DNA from: Promethearchaeota archaeon
GTDB lineage: Archaea > Asgardarchaeota > Lokiarchaeia > Sigyniarchaeales > SOKP01
DNA length: 64,000 bases
Reading direction: 5' to 3'
Assembly (NCBI GenBank): GCA_029838195.1
Contig: JALGVJ010000031.1
Location: 1-64,000 of the forward strand
Shown: in pieces, positions 1 to 7,809 of the stretch
How positions within the stretch are numbered: position 1 is the stretch's first letter
Layout: every line of letters starts with the position of its first letter
Made by a program: the position numbers and the translations under genes
Notes under the pieces: model-generated
Seen by the model: the letters and a program-made list of their open reading frames with translations, nothing else
Databases searched by the model: none
What the model was told of the DNA's origin: nothing

Positions 1-116
1 GGACGCAGAAAAGGCGGGGTTAATTTCCGAGAGAAAGTTTCGGAGCACCCCATCTTGTCCTAAAATCGGAATTGATTGCATCACGAGGAGCACTTCTAAA
101 ACGTTTTAGAAAGAGT

Positions 117-168
117 GAGAGTCCCGCCTCCCATCGTGTTTGTATCGCTTGGTGAGGCGGGAGTTCTC
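117..168. ncRNA. Strong hairpin, possible structured RNA of unknown class
   Basis: TCCCGCCTC at 122-130 is exactly complementary to GAGGCGGGA at 154-162. The stem extends inward through CCA/TGG and outward through GAGA (117-120) with TCTC (165-168). GC content in the stem is far above the local background, which suggests selection on RNA structure. There is no U-run after it, so a simple terminator is unlikely. Which strand is transcribed cannot be told, and it does not match tRNA, 5S, SRP or RNase P signatures that I know. Confidence 0.25.
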
Positions 169-436
169 ATTAGTTTAACATGTTATGGAGATATTATCTT
201 CGACCTTTAATAAACCCGTGTAATATCGGCGTGATACGTGCAGGACATGGTTATTCCCAAAGCGCACCTTCCCTTGGCTTGCGAGCGAGAACGTGAAATT
301 TCCTTTTTTCTTTCCATTTCCGAGAAGTTGAGATGTTCATTCATCTAAGAGATTTCCCAAATTGCGTCATCACGCCAAGAAAAAAAGTTTTAACTTTAAG
401 GAAAATTATAAATTTACAAAACTTAAGTTAAAAATT

Positions 437-488
437 AATTAGAGCGGTGGAATCTACATATTAAATATAAACAAAAAGTAAAAATGTA
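437..488 (+). repeat. 52-bp direct repeat, copy 1
   Basis: This 52-bp block aligns without gaps, with three mismatches, to 4192-4243 in the same orientation. It starts AATTAGAGCGGTGGAATCTA and contains CTACAT followed later by ATGTA, so its second half can form a small hairpin. The two copies flank a 3.7-kb segment holding only the large repeat-protein gene. Confidence 0.8.
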
Positions 489-630
489 GCAAGAATTTAA
501 TTCAATTGAATGATACCAATCAAACCTTTTATTATAAACTTGCTGCTTTCCAAGTTTCTGCAATATTTACTGAAAGTAAATATTTTATCGCTTGTTTTTT
601 GCCCACTGGATTTACCGCTTTGAATTCAAT

Positions 631-3600
631 TTATCCATATTTCTGAAGTAGCAAGCGTGCAGATTTATCCCCCAAGTCTTTTAATTTTTTTAAAATCTGG
701 ATAGCCCTTTTAACTTTATCACCTTTACGAGTTCTAAATTCTTTTAATATGTTCTTTTTTAATTCGGGATTAGCTTCAATGAACATTTTCCTAATCCCTT
801 CTGATGGTAAGTATTTATAATATTTCCTATTTAAAATTTTCTCAATTGCAGCTAGGTTTCTTGCCTTGAAGAGGGTTAAAACACGTGCTTGAAGAAAAGA
901 TTTCGCGGATTTATCCCCCAAGTTGATTAATTTCCGTAAAATCCAAATGTCCCGCCAGATTTTAGAAGAATAATCATAATTTTTATAGGTTTCAAAATCT
1001 TCTAACATGTTCTTTTTTAATTCGGGATTGGCATCAATGAACATTTTCCTAATCCCTTCTGATGATAAGTATTTATAATATTTCCTATTTAAAATTTTCT
1101 CAATTGCAGCTAGGTTTCCTGCCTTGAAGAGGGTTAAAACACGTGCTTGAAGAAAAGAGTGCACGGAATCATCCCCCAAGTCGATTAATTTCCGTAAAAT
1201 ATAAATGTCCCGCCAGATTTTAGAATCATCATCATCATCAGAGTTTTTATAAGTTTCAAAATCTTTTAACATGTTTTTTTTTAATTCGGGATTGGCATCA
1301 ATGAACATTTTTCTAATCCCTTCTGGTGGTAATTCCTCATGATATTTATTCTCTAAAATGAATTTAATTGCAGCCAGGTTTCCTGCCTTGAAGGAGGTTA
1401 AAATAAGTGCTTGAAGAAAGAATCGTGCGGATTCATCCCCCAAGTCGATTAATCCCCGTAAAATCTCAATGTCCCGCCTGATTTCGGAATGATCATCAGA
1501 ATTTTTATAGGTTTCAAAATCTTCTAACATGTTCTTTTTTAATTCGGGATTGGCATCAATGAACATTTTCCTAATCCCTTCCGGTGGTAAGTACTCATAA
1601 TATTTCCATTTTAAAATGTACTCAATTGCAGCCAGGTTTCCTGCCTTGAATAGGATTAAAACACGTGCTTGAAAAAATAATGGTGCGGATTCATCCCCCA
1701 AGTCGATTAATTTCCGTAAAATATAAATGTCCCGCCAGATTTCAGAATCATCATCAGAATTTTTATAGATTTCAAAATCTTCTAACATTTTCTTTTTTAA
1801 TTCGGGATTGGCATCAATGAACATTTTCCTATGCTCTTCCAGTGTTAAGTACTCATGATATTTCTCCTTTAAAATGAAATAAATTGCATCCAGGTTTCCT
1901 GCCTTGAAAGGGGCTAAAAAACATATGTAAAGAAAAGAGTGCACGGAATCATCCCCCAAGTCGATTAATTTCCGTAAAATATAAATGTCCCGCCAGATTT
2001 TGGAATCATCATCATCATCATCAGAGTTTTTATAAGTTTCAAAATCTTTTAACATGTTTTTTTTTAATTCGGGATTGGCAGCAATGAACATTTCCTCACG
2101 CTTAGTCAGTGGTAATACCTCATGATATCCATTCTCCAAAATGAATTCAATTGCATCCAGGTTTCCTGCCTTGAAAGGGGTTAAAACACATACTTGAAGA
2201 AAGAATCGCGCGGAATCATCCCTCAAATCGATTAATTCCTGTAATATATCAATGTCCCGCTGGATTGTGTAATCATCATAATATTTCTTATAGGTTTCAA
2301 AATCTTCTAACATTATTTTTTTTAATTCGGGATTGACATCAATGAACATTTCCCCACGCGCTTCTGGTGGTAAATCCTCATGATATTTATTCTTTAAAAT
2401 GCACTCAATTGCATTTAGGTTCCCAGCATTGAAGTGGATTAAAACACATGCTTGAAGAAAGGATCGCGCGGAATCATCCCCCAAATCGATTAGTTGCCTT
2501 AAAATACGCATGTCCCGCTTGATTTTATAATAATCATCATAAGAATTTTTATAGGTTTCAAAATCTTTGAGTATTTGTTTTTTTAATTCGGGATTAGTAG
2601 CAATAGATGTTTTCCTACGCTCAGCCAGTGGTAAATCCTCATGATATTTATTCTTTAAGATGAAATTAATTGCATCCAGGTTTCCTGCCTTGAAGGGGGT
2701 TAAAACCCATGTTTGAAAAAGTAATTGTGAGGATTTATCCCCCAAGTCGATTAATTGCAACAAAATATCAATGTCCCGCTTGATTTTATAATCATCATCA
2801 TCATTAGAATTTTTATAGGTTTCAAAATCTTTTAACATGTTTTTTTTTAATTCGGGATTGGCAACAATGAACATTTTCCTAATCCCTTCTGGTGATAAAC
2901 CCTTATGATATTTATTCTTTAAGATGAAATTAATTGCATCCAGGTTTCCTGCCTTGAAGGGGGTTAAAACCCATATTTGAAGAAAGGATCGCGCGGAATA
3001 ATCCCTCAAATCGATTAATTTCTGTAATATATCAATGTCCCGCCTGATTTCATAATTATTATTATTATAATTCTTATAGGTTTCAAAATCTTTGAGTATT
3101 TTCTTTTTTAATTCGGGATTAGTATCAATGAACATTTCCCCACGCATTTCCGCTGGCAATACCTCGTGAAGTTCATTCTTTAAAATGAACTCTATTAGCT
3201 CGAAATTCCCTTGGTTAAATACCTCTATAATGGCTTTCTTAAATAGAAGTTTTGTACATAATTCTTCCCGCTTAATGAAGGGAGATAAAATAAAGGCTCC
3301 AGGACCTTGAGGAAGGGCATTCTTTAAGCTCGTTTCATTCAACAAGTAATATAAGAGCACTATTAGCCCTTTTTCGATTGAAATCATGACGAGTTCTTTA
3401 AGATCCATCTCGTTCAAATAATTAAAATAATAATTTATGAAGAGATAGTGAATTACCGTTTTATGATTACTTACAAGTCTGGAAATGATCTCCCTTTTAA
3501 GGGCTTTTTTTGCCTTAGGATCTCCGGCATCTGCTAATTTCTTCAATAAAGGAAAGGCAAGCGTCCGGTGCAATAGGCGGGTATCATAATCGTGTTCCGT

Positions 3601-3864
3601 CCAGACTTGTAGATTGGAACAATGCCCCCAAAATTCAGTTTCCGGAGGGATATTAAACTTGCTTCTATTTCCTTCCATGGAACGATCTAATCGTTCAGCA
3701 GCCTCATCTATGGATTGAAAATCACCAAATATGTCAATTTTATCCACCGGAAGGTTTAATAAAAGGAATTTACAATGATCAAATTTTTTTCCAGCAACGT
3801 AGATGTTAGTCTTATTATTCTCTAATTTAAGCGTTAAATATTCATTAACCTTAAATTCTTTCAT
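631..3864 (-). CDS. Large tandem-repeat protein of Asgard type, function unknown
   Basis: 1077 residues. The first 260 or so form a non-repeated domain with a motif around PPETEFWGHCSNLQVW and YDTRLLHRTLAFPLLKKLA; I recall this signature from numerous Lokiarchaeial proteins of unknown function (memory, not a search). From about residue 255 there are nine full repeats of 86-88 residues plus a partial tenth, each built on NPELKK.xLxDFETYKN, an Asp-rich spacer, RDIxILxxLIDLGD.S, FKAGNLxAI.xIL and a MFI.A end. The predicted all-helical pairs suggest an alpha-solenoid scaffold similar in style to HEAT or ankyrin folds. The Asp spacer varies from unit to unit through GAT-triplet expansion. Repeats 5 and 8 are almost identical over about 50 residues, which indicates recent copying or gene conversion. 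There is no signal peptide or membrane segment. The gene stands alone between direct repeats. Confidence 0.85.
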   Translation of the reverse strand: MKEFKVNEYLTLKLENNKTNIYVAGKKFDHCKFLLLNLPVDKIDIFGDFQSIDEAAERLDRSMEGNRSKFNIPPETEFWGHCSNLQVWTEHDYDTRLLHRTLAFPLLKKLADAGDPKAKKALKREIISRLVSNHKTVIHYLFINYYFNYLNEMDLKELVMISIEKGLIVLLYYLLNETSLKNALPQGPGAFILSPFIKREELCTKLLFKKAIIEVFNQGNFELIEFILKNELHEVLPAEMRGEMFIDTNPELKKKILKDFETYKNYNNNNYEIRRDIDILQKLIDLRDYSARSFLQIWVLTPFKAGNLDAINFILKNKYHKGLSPEGIRKMFIVANPELKKNMLKDFETYKNSNDDDDYKIKRDIDILLQLIDLGDKSSQLLFQTWVLTPFKAGNLDAINFILKNKYHEDLPLAERRKTSIATNPELKKQILKDFETYKNSYDDYYKIKRDMRILRQLIDLGDDSARSFLQACVLIHFNAGNLNAIECILKNKYHEDLPPEARGEMFIDVNPELKKIMLEDFETYKKYYDDYTIQRDIDILQELIDLRDDSARFFLQVCVLTPFKAGNLDAIEFILENGYHEVLPLTKREEMFIAANPELKKNMLKDFETYKNSDDDDDDSKIWRDIYILRKLIDLGDDSVHSFLYICFLAPFKAGNLDAIYFILKEKYHEYLTLEEHRKMFIDANPELKKKMLEDFEIYKNSDDDSEIWRDIYILRKLIDLGDESAPLFFQARVLILFKAGNLAAIEYILKWKYYEYLPPEGIRKMFIDANPELKKNMLEDFETYKNSDDHSEIRRDIEILRGLIDLGDESARFFLQALILTSFKAGNLAAIKFILENKYHEELPPEGIRKMFIDANPELKKNMLKDFETYKNSDDDDDSKIWRDIYILRKLIDLGDDSVHSFLQARVLTLFKAGNLAAIEKILNRKYYKYLSSEGIRKMFIDANPELKKNMLEDFETYKNYDYSSKIWRDIWILRKLINLGDKSAKSFLQARVLTLFKARNLAAIEKILNRKYYKYLPSEGIRKMFIEANPELKKNILKEFRTRKGDKVKRAIQILKKLKDLGDKSARLLLQKYG

Positions 3865-4191
3865 GAGTTAATTGTCTTTTTAGTTTTAAATCAATTAATT
3901 ATTTTTTGACTTTAAATATTTAAATTTATTGGAATTTAAATTTATCTATCGAGGATTTAAGATTTAAGATTTAAGATTAGAAAATAGTACGATTTTTTTA
4001 AGAATCTCTTTTTAAGCATAAGAAATTCAGCTTTATTGAGCTATCATTTCAATATAAAGAAAAAAATATAAAAAAAAGAGAAAAGATTTCTAATCGAGGC
4101 TAAATCCTATTAAAGCACATCTTAATGAGGCAATTACATTACTGAAAAACAGAAGCCGATAAGAAAGAGAGAGAAATTCAGTTAAAAAAGT

Positions 4192-4243
4192 AATTAGAGC
4201 GGTGGAATCTACATATCAAATATCAAAAAAAAGTAAAAATGTA
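4192..4243 (+). repeat. 52-bp direct repeat, copy 2
   Basis: Second copy of the element at 437-488, with 49 of 52 positions identical and no gaps. It lies downstream of the 5' end of the large repeat-protein gene, so the pair brackets that gene. No target-site duplication or transposase is visible beside it. Confidence 0.8.
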
Positions 4244-4320
4244 CATGATGAGAAGAAAATTTATTTTTAATAATAATACACGACAATTTAATTAAAGCAA
4301 AGCACTCGAATTTTGGGTAA

Positions 4321-4378
4321 ATTGAATTGATTATATCTTATAAGTAACGATATGAATTTCATGGTAAAGTTTAGTCCA
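4321..4378 (+). repeat. Diverged intergenic repeat, copy 1
   Basis: Starts ATTGAA, then ATTATATCT, ATAAGTAA, ATTTC and GTTTAGT blocks, which recur in the same order and spacing at 5723-5782 with many substitutions and one or two indels. The pair flanks the Fe-S reductase gene. It could be a decayed mobile fragment or a shared promoter/leader; I cannot decide which. Confidence 0.45.
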
Positions 4379-4419
4379 TTCTTATTAACCTCAAAAGAAA
4401 ACGAGATTCAATAAGAATT

Positions 4420-5514
4420 TCATGATCGTTTTAATTCTCGATAATATAATTTTTTATGTTTGGGATTCATTTGATTAAATTGAATTTCTGCCTCATCCGG
4501 GGGTAATATCATGATTTTTCCATCTTCTTTTTGGATCACGCAACCAAATTTTATCAGTAATTCATGATTCTTTTTTGTTTCTTCTGGATCTCCAAAACAA
4601 ATTAATTGACAATTTCCACACGTGAGTTTTATATCTTTAATTAATTCAAGTGCGCTCTTATTCCCAATTTTTACATTTTTGAATTCCGGGTCGTTTTCAT
4701 GGTGCGTTAAATCGATGCCTTTTGGTTCTTCGGGATTTTTTGGCCATTTAGAAGCATTATTCACGCAGAGAGAAAAAAGACGCATGACATCCTTGTCTGT
4801 TTCAGGATAAGGAAACCGGCCGGGAGACCATGTAGACCATTTTTTTGTCTTATCTAACCCCAATAATCCGCCACATACAATTTGGCATCTCCCAATATTT
4901 CTCCGTTTTGAGTAACTGAAAGTTTTTCCTCCCAGCATTATGGATTCTGTTTCTTTATCATCGAACATTCTCATTGCACACACGGTCGTACATAGTTTAC
5001 ATTTATTACAAAAGGTTTCTTTTTCCGGAATGGGTTTAGTAGGCTCTAATTTTGCAGAAGTAACTAATGCTCCTAAAATAATCGTGCATCCATGTCCTTT
5101 TAAGCCCACGTTTCCGGACCAGCCAAAAGATCCCACTCCCGATCGTACTGCTAAATATCTGAGAGCCAACTCGGGATACATGCGAAGTTCCCAACCAGGA
5201 ACTTCTTCTCGGTATTTGAAGTTTGGAAAAACTTGAACGGCAGCAAATCCTTTATTTTTTAAGATTCGTGCTCCTTCTTTTGCTAACATGAAGGCTTTAA
5301 TGTTTGTTTCAATATTATCAATTTCGTGCTCAATCCTTCCATTTGGTAATTTTTTTTTTAGAAAAGCGCGAATTTTTTCTTTATCTAAAGGTAAAGCAAA
5401 ACAAATAGCAGATTTAGCAGTTTTTAATGGATATGTAATGTCCACGCTGGGAGGACCACCTGCAAGCGTTTCTGGGGTGGCCACCCCTACTTTTAAAGCT
5501 CCATTTGAAAGCAA
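4420..5514 (-). CDS. 4Fe-4S epoxyqueuosine-reductase-like (QueG-type) protein
   Basis: 364 residues. The layout is that of QueG/reductive-dehalogenase-like corrinoid Fe-S proteins: an N-terminal cofactor domain ending near residue 165, then CNKCKLCTTVCAMRMF as one cluster motif and a C-terminal CGNCQLICFGDPEET motif completing a second cluster. No signal peptide, so cytosolic. True QueG reduces epoxyqueuosine in tRNA, but many archaeal relatives have unknown substrates, so I do not assign queG. The only available start is a TTG at 5514, because an in-frame stop lies just upstream. The first residues begin late compared with relatives, and a run of six T (ATTTTTTGC) sits at the start, so a small N-terminal frameshift is possible. 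Confidence 0.75.
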   Translation of the reverse strand: MLSNGALKVGVATPETLAGGPPSVDITYPLKTAKSAICFALPLDKEKIRAFLKKKLPNGRIEHEIDNIETNIKAFMLAKEGARILKNKGFAAVQVFPNFKYREEVPGWELRMYPELALRYLAVRSGVGSFGWSGNVGLKGHGCTIILGALVTSAKLEPTKPIPEKETFCNKCKLCTTVCAMRMFDDKETESIMLGGKTFSYSKRRNIGRCQIVCGGLLGLDKTKKWSTWSPGRFPYPETDKDVMRLFSLCVNNASKWPKNPEEPKGIDLTHHENDPEFKNVKIGNKSALELIKDIKLTCGNCQLICFGDPEETKKNHELLIKFGCVIQKEDGKIMILPPDEAEIQFNQMNPKHKKLYYRELKRS

Positions 5515-5880
5515 AAAATTTTCATTTCATTAATGAGTGAAATCCTCAGCCCCTTTTTTCTATTTTTTCAAATTAGTAATAATTAAACCCATTTTATTAA
5601 TTGCTATTATGTAAATTTGTATTAATAATTGAATCAACAAATGTTATTCTACATGAAAAGGGCATTTATTCTTAATAAGACATAAGTATTTAAACAAAGA
5701 AGTGCAATCTATTCTTAATTTTATTGAAAGCATTATATCTCATAAGTAAATACATGATTTCCATGTTATCGTTTAGTAATATTTTATAAAAATAATGGAT
5801 TCTTTAAATTATCAATATTTAACAAACTAATGTAATAAGAGCGTTATATAAAAATTTAGCCAATAGCAAGGAGAATTAGC
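5515..5880. other. Divergent intergenic region
   Basis: Spacer between the leftward Fe-S reductase and the rightward fwdA gene. It contains the second copy of the diverged repeat (5723-5782) and AT-rich TATA-like sequences near 5690 and 5775. AAGGAG at 5868-5873 is a good ribosome binding site for fwdA. Confidence 0.45.
5723..5782 (+). repeat. Diverged intergenic repeat, copy 2
   Basis: Same ordered blocks as 4321-4378 (ATTATATCTCATAAGTAA, ATTTCCATG, GTTTAGT). Here it lies about 100 bp upstream of fwdA, while copy 1 lies just past the stop of the Fe-S reductase. Confidence 0.45.
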
Positions 5881-7614
5881 ATGAAAAATTCCATCATTAT
5901 TAAAAACGGTATCGTGTTCGACCCGCTTAACAAAATTGAGGGAGAAAAAAAGGAGATCCATATTCAAGATGGTAAAATCGTAGAAAAAGTAAAAGGCGAT
6001 GCGAAAATCATAGATGCTTCCGGAATGATTGTCATGCCCGGTGGCGTGGACATTCATTCTCATATCGCAGGAGCTAAAGTAAATACTGGCAGGTCTTTGC
6101 GCCCAGAAGATAAACCTTTAGAATATACCATGAAAAAGACAAAATTAACGCGAAGTGGTACGGGTTTCTCAGTTCCTACCACGTGGATGACCGGCTATAA
6201 ATATGCTCAATTAGGATACACTACTGTATTTGAACCCGCCATGCCGCTACTCGAAGCTCGTCATACTCATGAAGAATTTTTGGAAACGCCCATTATTGAT
6301 AAGGGAGCTTTTCCCATTTTTGGAAATAATTGGTTTGTTCTTCAATATATAAGAGATAATGATTTAGAAAAGCTCGCAGGTTATATTGCTTGGATATTAA
6401 AAGTAACACGAGGTTATGCTATAAAAATTGTAAATCCCGGTGGCGTGGAAAATTGGGCTTGGGGAAAAAATTGTGAAAGCCTGGATGATCCTGTCGTATA
6501 TTGGGACGTGACTCCCCGTCAAATCATAGAAAGTCTGGCGAAAGCAAACGAAATGCTAGAATTACCGCATTCCATTCACGTTCATTGCAATAATTTGGGC
6601 CATCCGGGTAATGTAAATCATTCACTTGAAACGTTTGAATTGACGAAGAATATCAAAATCAATCGAAAAGACAGGGATACAAATTTCCACTGCACGCATG
6701 TTCAATTTAATGCTTACGGGGGTAAAAGTTGGAAGGATTTTAGGTCCGGCGCTCCTGAAGTTGCTGAATACGTGAACTCCCATGACCACATAACCATCGA
6801 CGCGGGACAAGTCGTTTTCACTAAATATGCGACTACCACGATGACAGGGGATGGTCCTTGGGAATTTGCTCTTCATCATTTAGGTGGCATGAGTCCTTGG
6901 GGGGCAAAACCAGGCGTGAAATGGGTAAATGGGCAAATTGAGGGAGAATCCGGGTCGGGTATCGTTCCTTATTTCTTTTCACCTAAAGTTGGTGTAAACG
7001 CCGTTCAGTGGGCAATTGGTCTCGAGCTCATGCTTCTAATTAAGAACCCATATCAAGTATTTCTAACCACGGACCATCCCAATGGTGCTCCTTTCACGAC
7101 CTATCCGACTGTTTTCAAGTGGCTCATGGATAGAAAATCCAGGAAATACATGCTGGAGAATGTCGTTTCCAAAAATGCAAGCAATAGCTCTACGCTCATA
7201 GATATTGATCGTGAATACACGTTGAATGAATTATGTATTGTCACTCGTGCGGGTACCGCAAAATGCTTGGGCTTGAAAGATAGGGGCCATTTGGGAATTG
7301 GAGCGATTGGAGACGTTTCGATTTATAAATTGGATCCTAACAATTATGATGGCAAGGCCATAGAAAAAGCATTTTCAGCAGCGGCGTATACGATAAAAGA
7401 CGGGCAAATCGTCGTAAAAGATGGTGAAATCGTGGCAACTCCCATGGGAACATTAATTTGTGCGGAGGGCAAGATTAAAGAGAATATTTATGAAGCTACC
7501 TTGAATGATATTAAATTACGCTGGAGAGATCATTATAGCATTAATTTTAATAATTATGCAGTTCAAGAAGCATATACTCCAAAAGTAAAAGTCGTGAATG
7601 GGGCTGGAAATTAA
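5881..7614 (+). CDS. fwdA: Formylmethanofuran dehydrogenase subunit A (FwdA/FmdA)
   Basis: 577 residues, the usual length for this amidohydrolase-fold subunit. It hydrolyses or forms the N-formyl group of formylmethanofuran, next to the CO2/formate-handling FwdB site in the full complex. Metal ligands are visible: DIHSH (H59, H61), a lysine in the KIVNPGGVENWAWG region that would be carbamylated, HVHCNNLGHPGN, FHCTHVQFNAYGG and TTDHPNGAPF. The ATG has AAGGAG 7 nt upstream. The neighbours are unrelated and no fwdB, C, D, F or G is present, so the gene is an orphan here. It may work with subunits encoded elsewhere in a tetrahydromethanopterin C1 branch, or as a stand-alone formyl-amide hydrolase. 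Confidence 0.92.
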   Translation: MKNSIIIKNGIVFDPLNKIEGEKKEIHIQDGKIVEKVKGDAKIIDASGMIVMPGGVDIHSHIAGAKVNTGRSLRPEDKPLEYTMKKTKLTRSGTGFSVPTTWMTGYKYAQLGYTTVFEPAMPLLEARHTHEEFLETPIIDKGAFPIFGNNWFVLQYIRDNDLEKLAGYIAWILKVTRGYAIKIVNPGGVENWAWGKNCESLDDPVVYWDVTPRQIIESLAKANEMLELPHSIHVHCNNLGHPGNVNHSLETFELTKNIKINRKDRDTNFHCTHVQFNAYGGKSWKDFRSGAPEVAEYVNSHDHITIDAGQVVFTKYATTTMTGDGPWEFALHHLGGMSPWGAKPGVKWVNGQIEGESGSGIVPYFFSPKVGVNAVQWAIGLELMLLIKNPYQVFLTTDHPNGAPFTTYPTVFKWLMDRKSRKYMLENVVSKNASNSSTLIDIDREYTLNELCIVTRAGTAKCLGLKDRGHLGIGAIGDVSIYKLDPNNYDGKAIEKAFSAAAYTIKDGQIVVKDGEIVATPMGTLICAEGKIKENIYEATLNDIKLRWRDHYSINFNNYAVQEAYTPKVKVVNGAGN

Positions 7615-7809
7615 AATTACCTTCTTTTTATTTCTATTTTTAATCGAATAATTCATGCTAAGGTAAATTTTTCGTCTATATCTAATATAAACTGAATTTT
7701 TATTTGAATTACAGATACTGAATTTTATTGATTTTAGTAAAAGGAATTTAAAAAATAATCAGGAAAAGCGTACGTTCTTTTTAAAAAGAATTAAATGCTT
7801 TAAAATGAT

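Larger units (their letters stand above)
1..630. other. Gene-free left edge with structured DNA
   Basis: I see no convincing coding sequence here. The first 60 bases can fold into a long interrupted hairpin (GGAC at 1-4 pairs with GTCC at 57-60, with a GGGG/CCCC and a TCCGA/TCGGA stem inside). A perfect 18-base palindrome lies at 94-111, and a strong GC-rich hairpin at 117-168. The stretch from about 490 to 630 is plain AT-rich spacer after the large repeat-protein gene. A structured RNA is possible, but I match it to no known family. Confidence 0.4.
3865..4419. other. Intergenic region with repeats and promoter
   Basis: No coding sequence is evident. The region holds short GATTTAA tandem units near 3955-3980, the second copy of the 52-bp direct repeat (4192-4243) and a diverged repeat at 4321-4378. 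The TTTAAATT-type boxes near 3920-3945 suit a promoter for the leftward repeat-protein gene. Confidence 0.5.

Noticed and set aside
631..3864. Regular DNA repeats resembling a CRISPR array
   Set aside because: The period is about 260 bp, there are no unique spacers, and the repeats are in frame within one long coding sequence.
4420..5514. Certain assignment to QueG
   Set aside because: The cluster motifs fit the superfamily, but the sequence is divergent and no queuosine genes are nearby.
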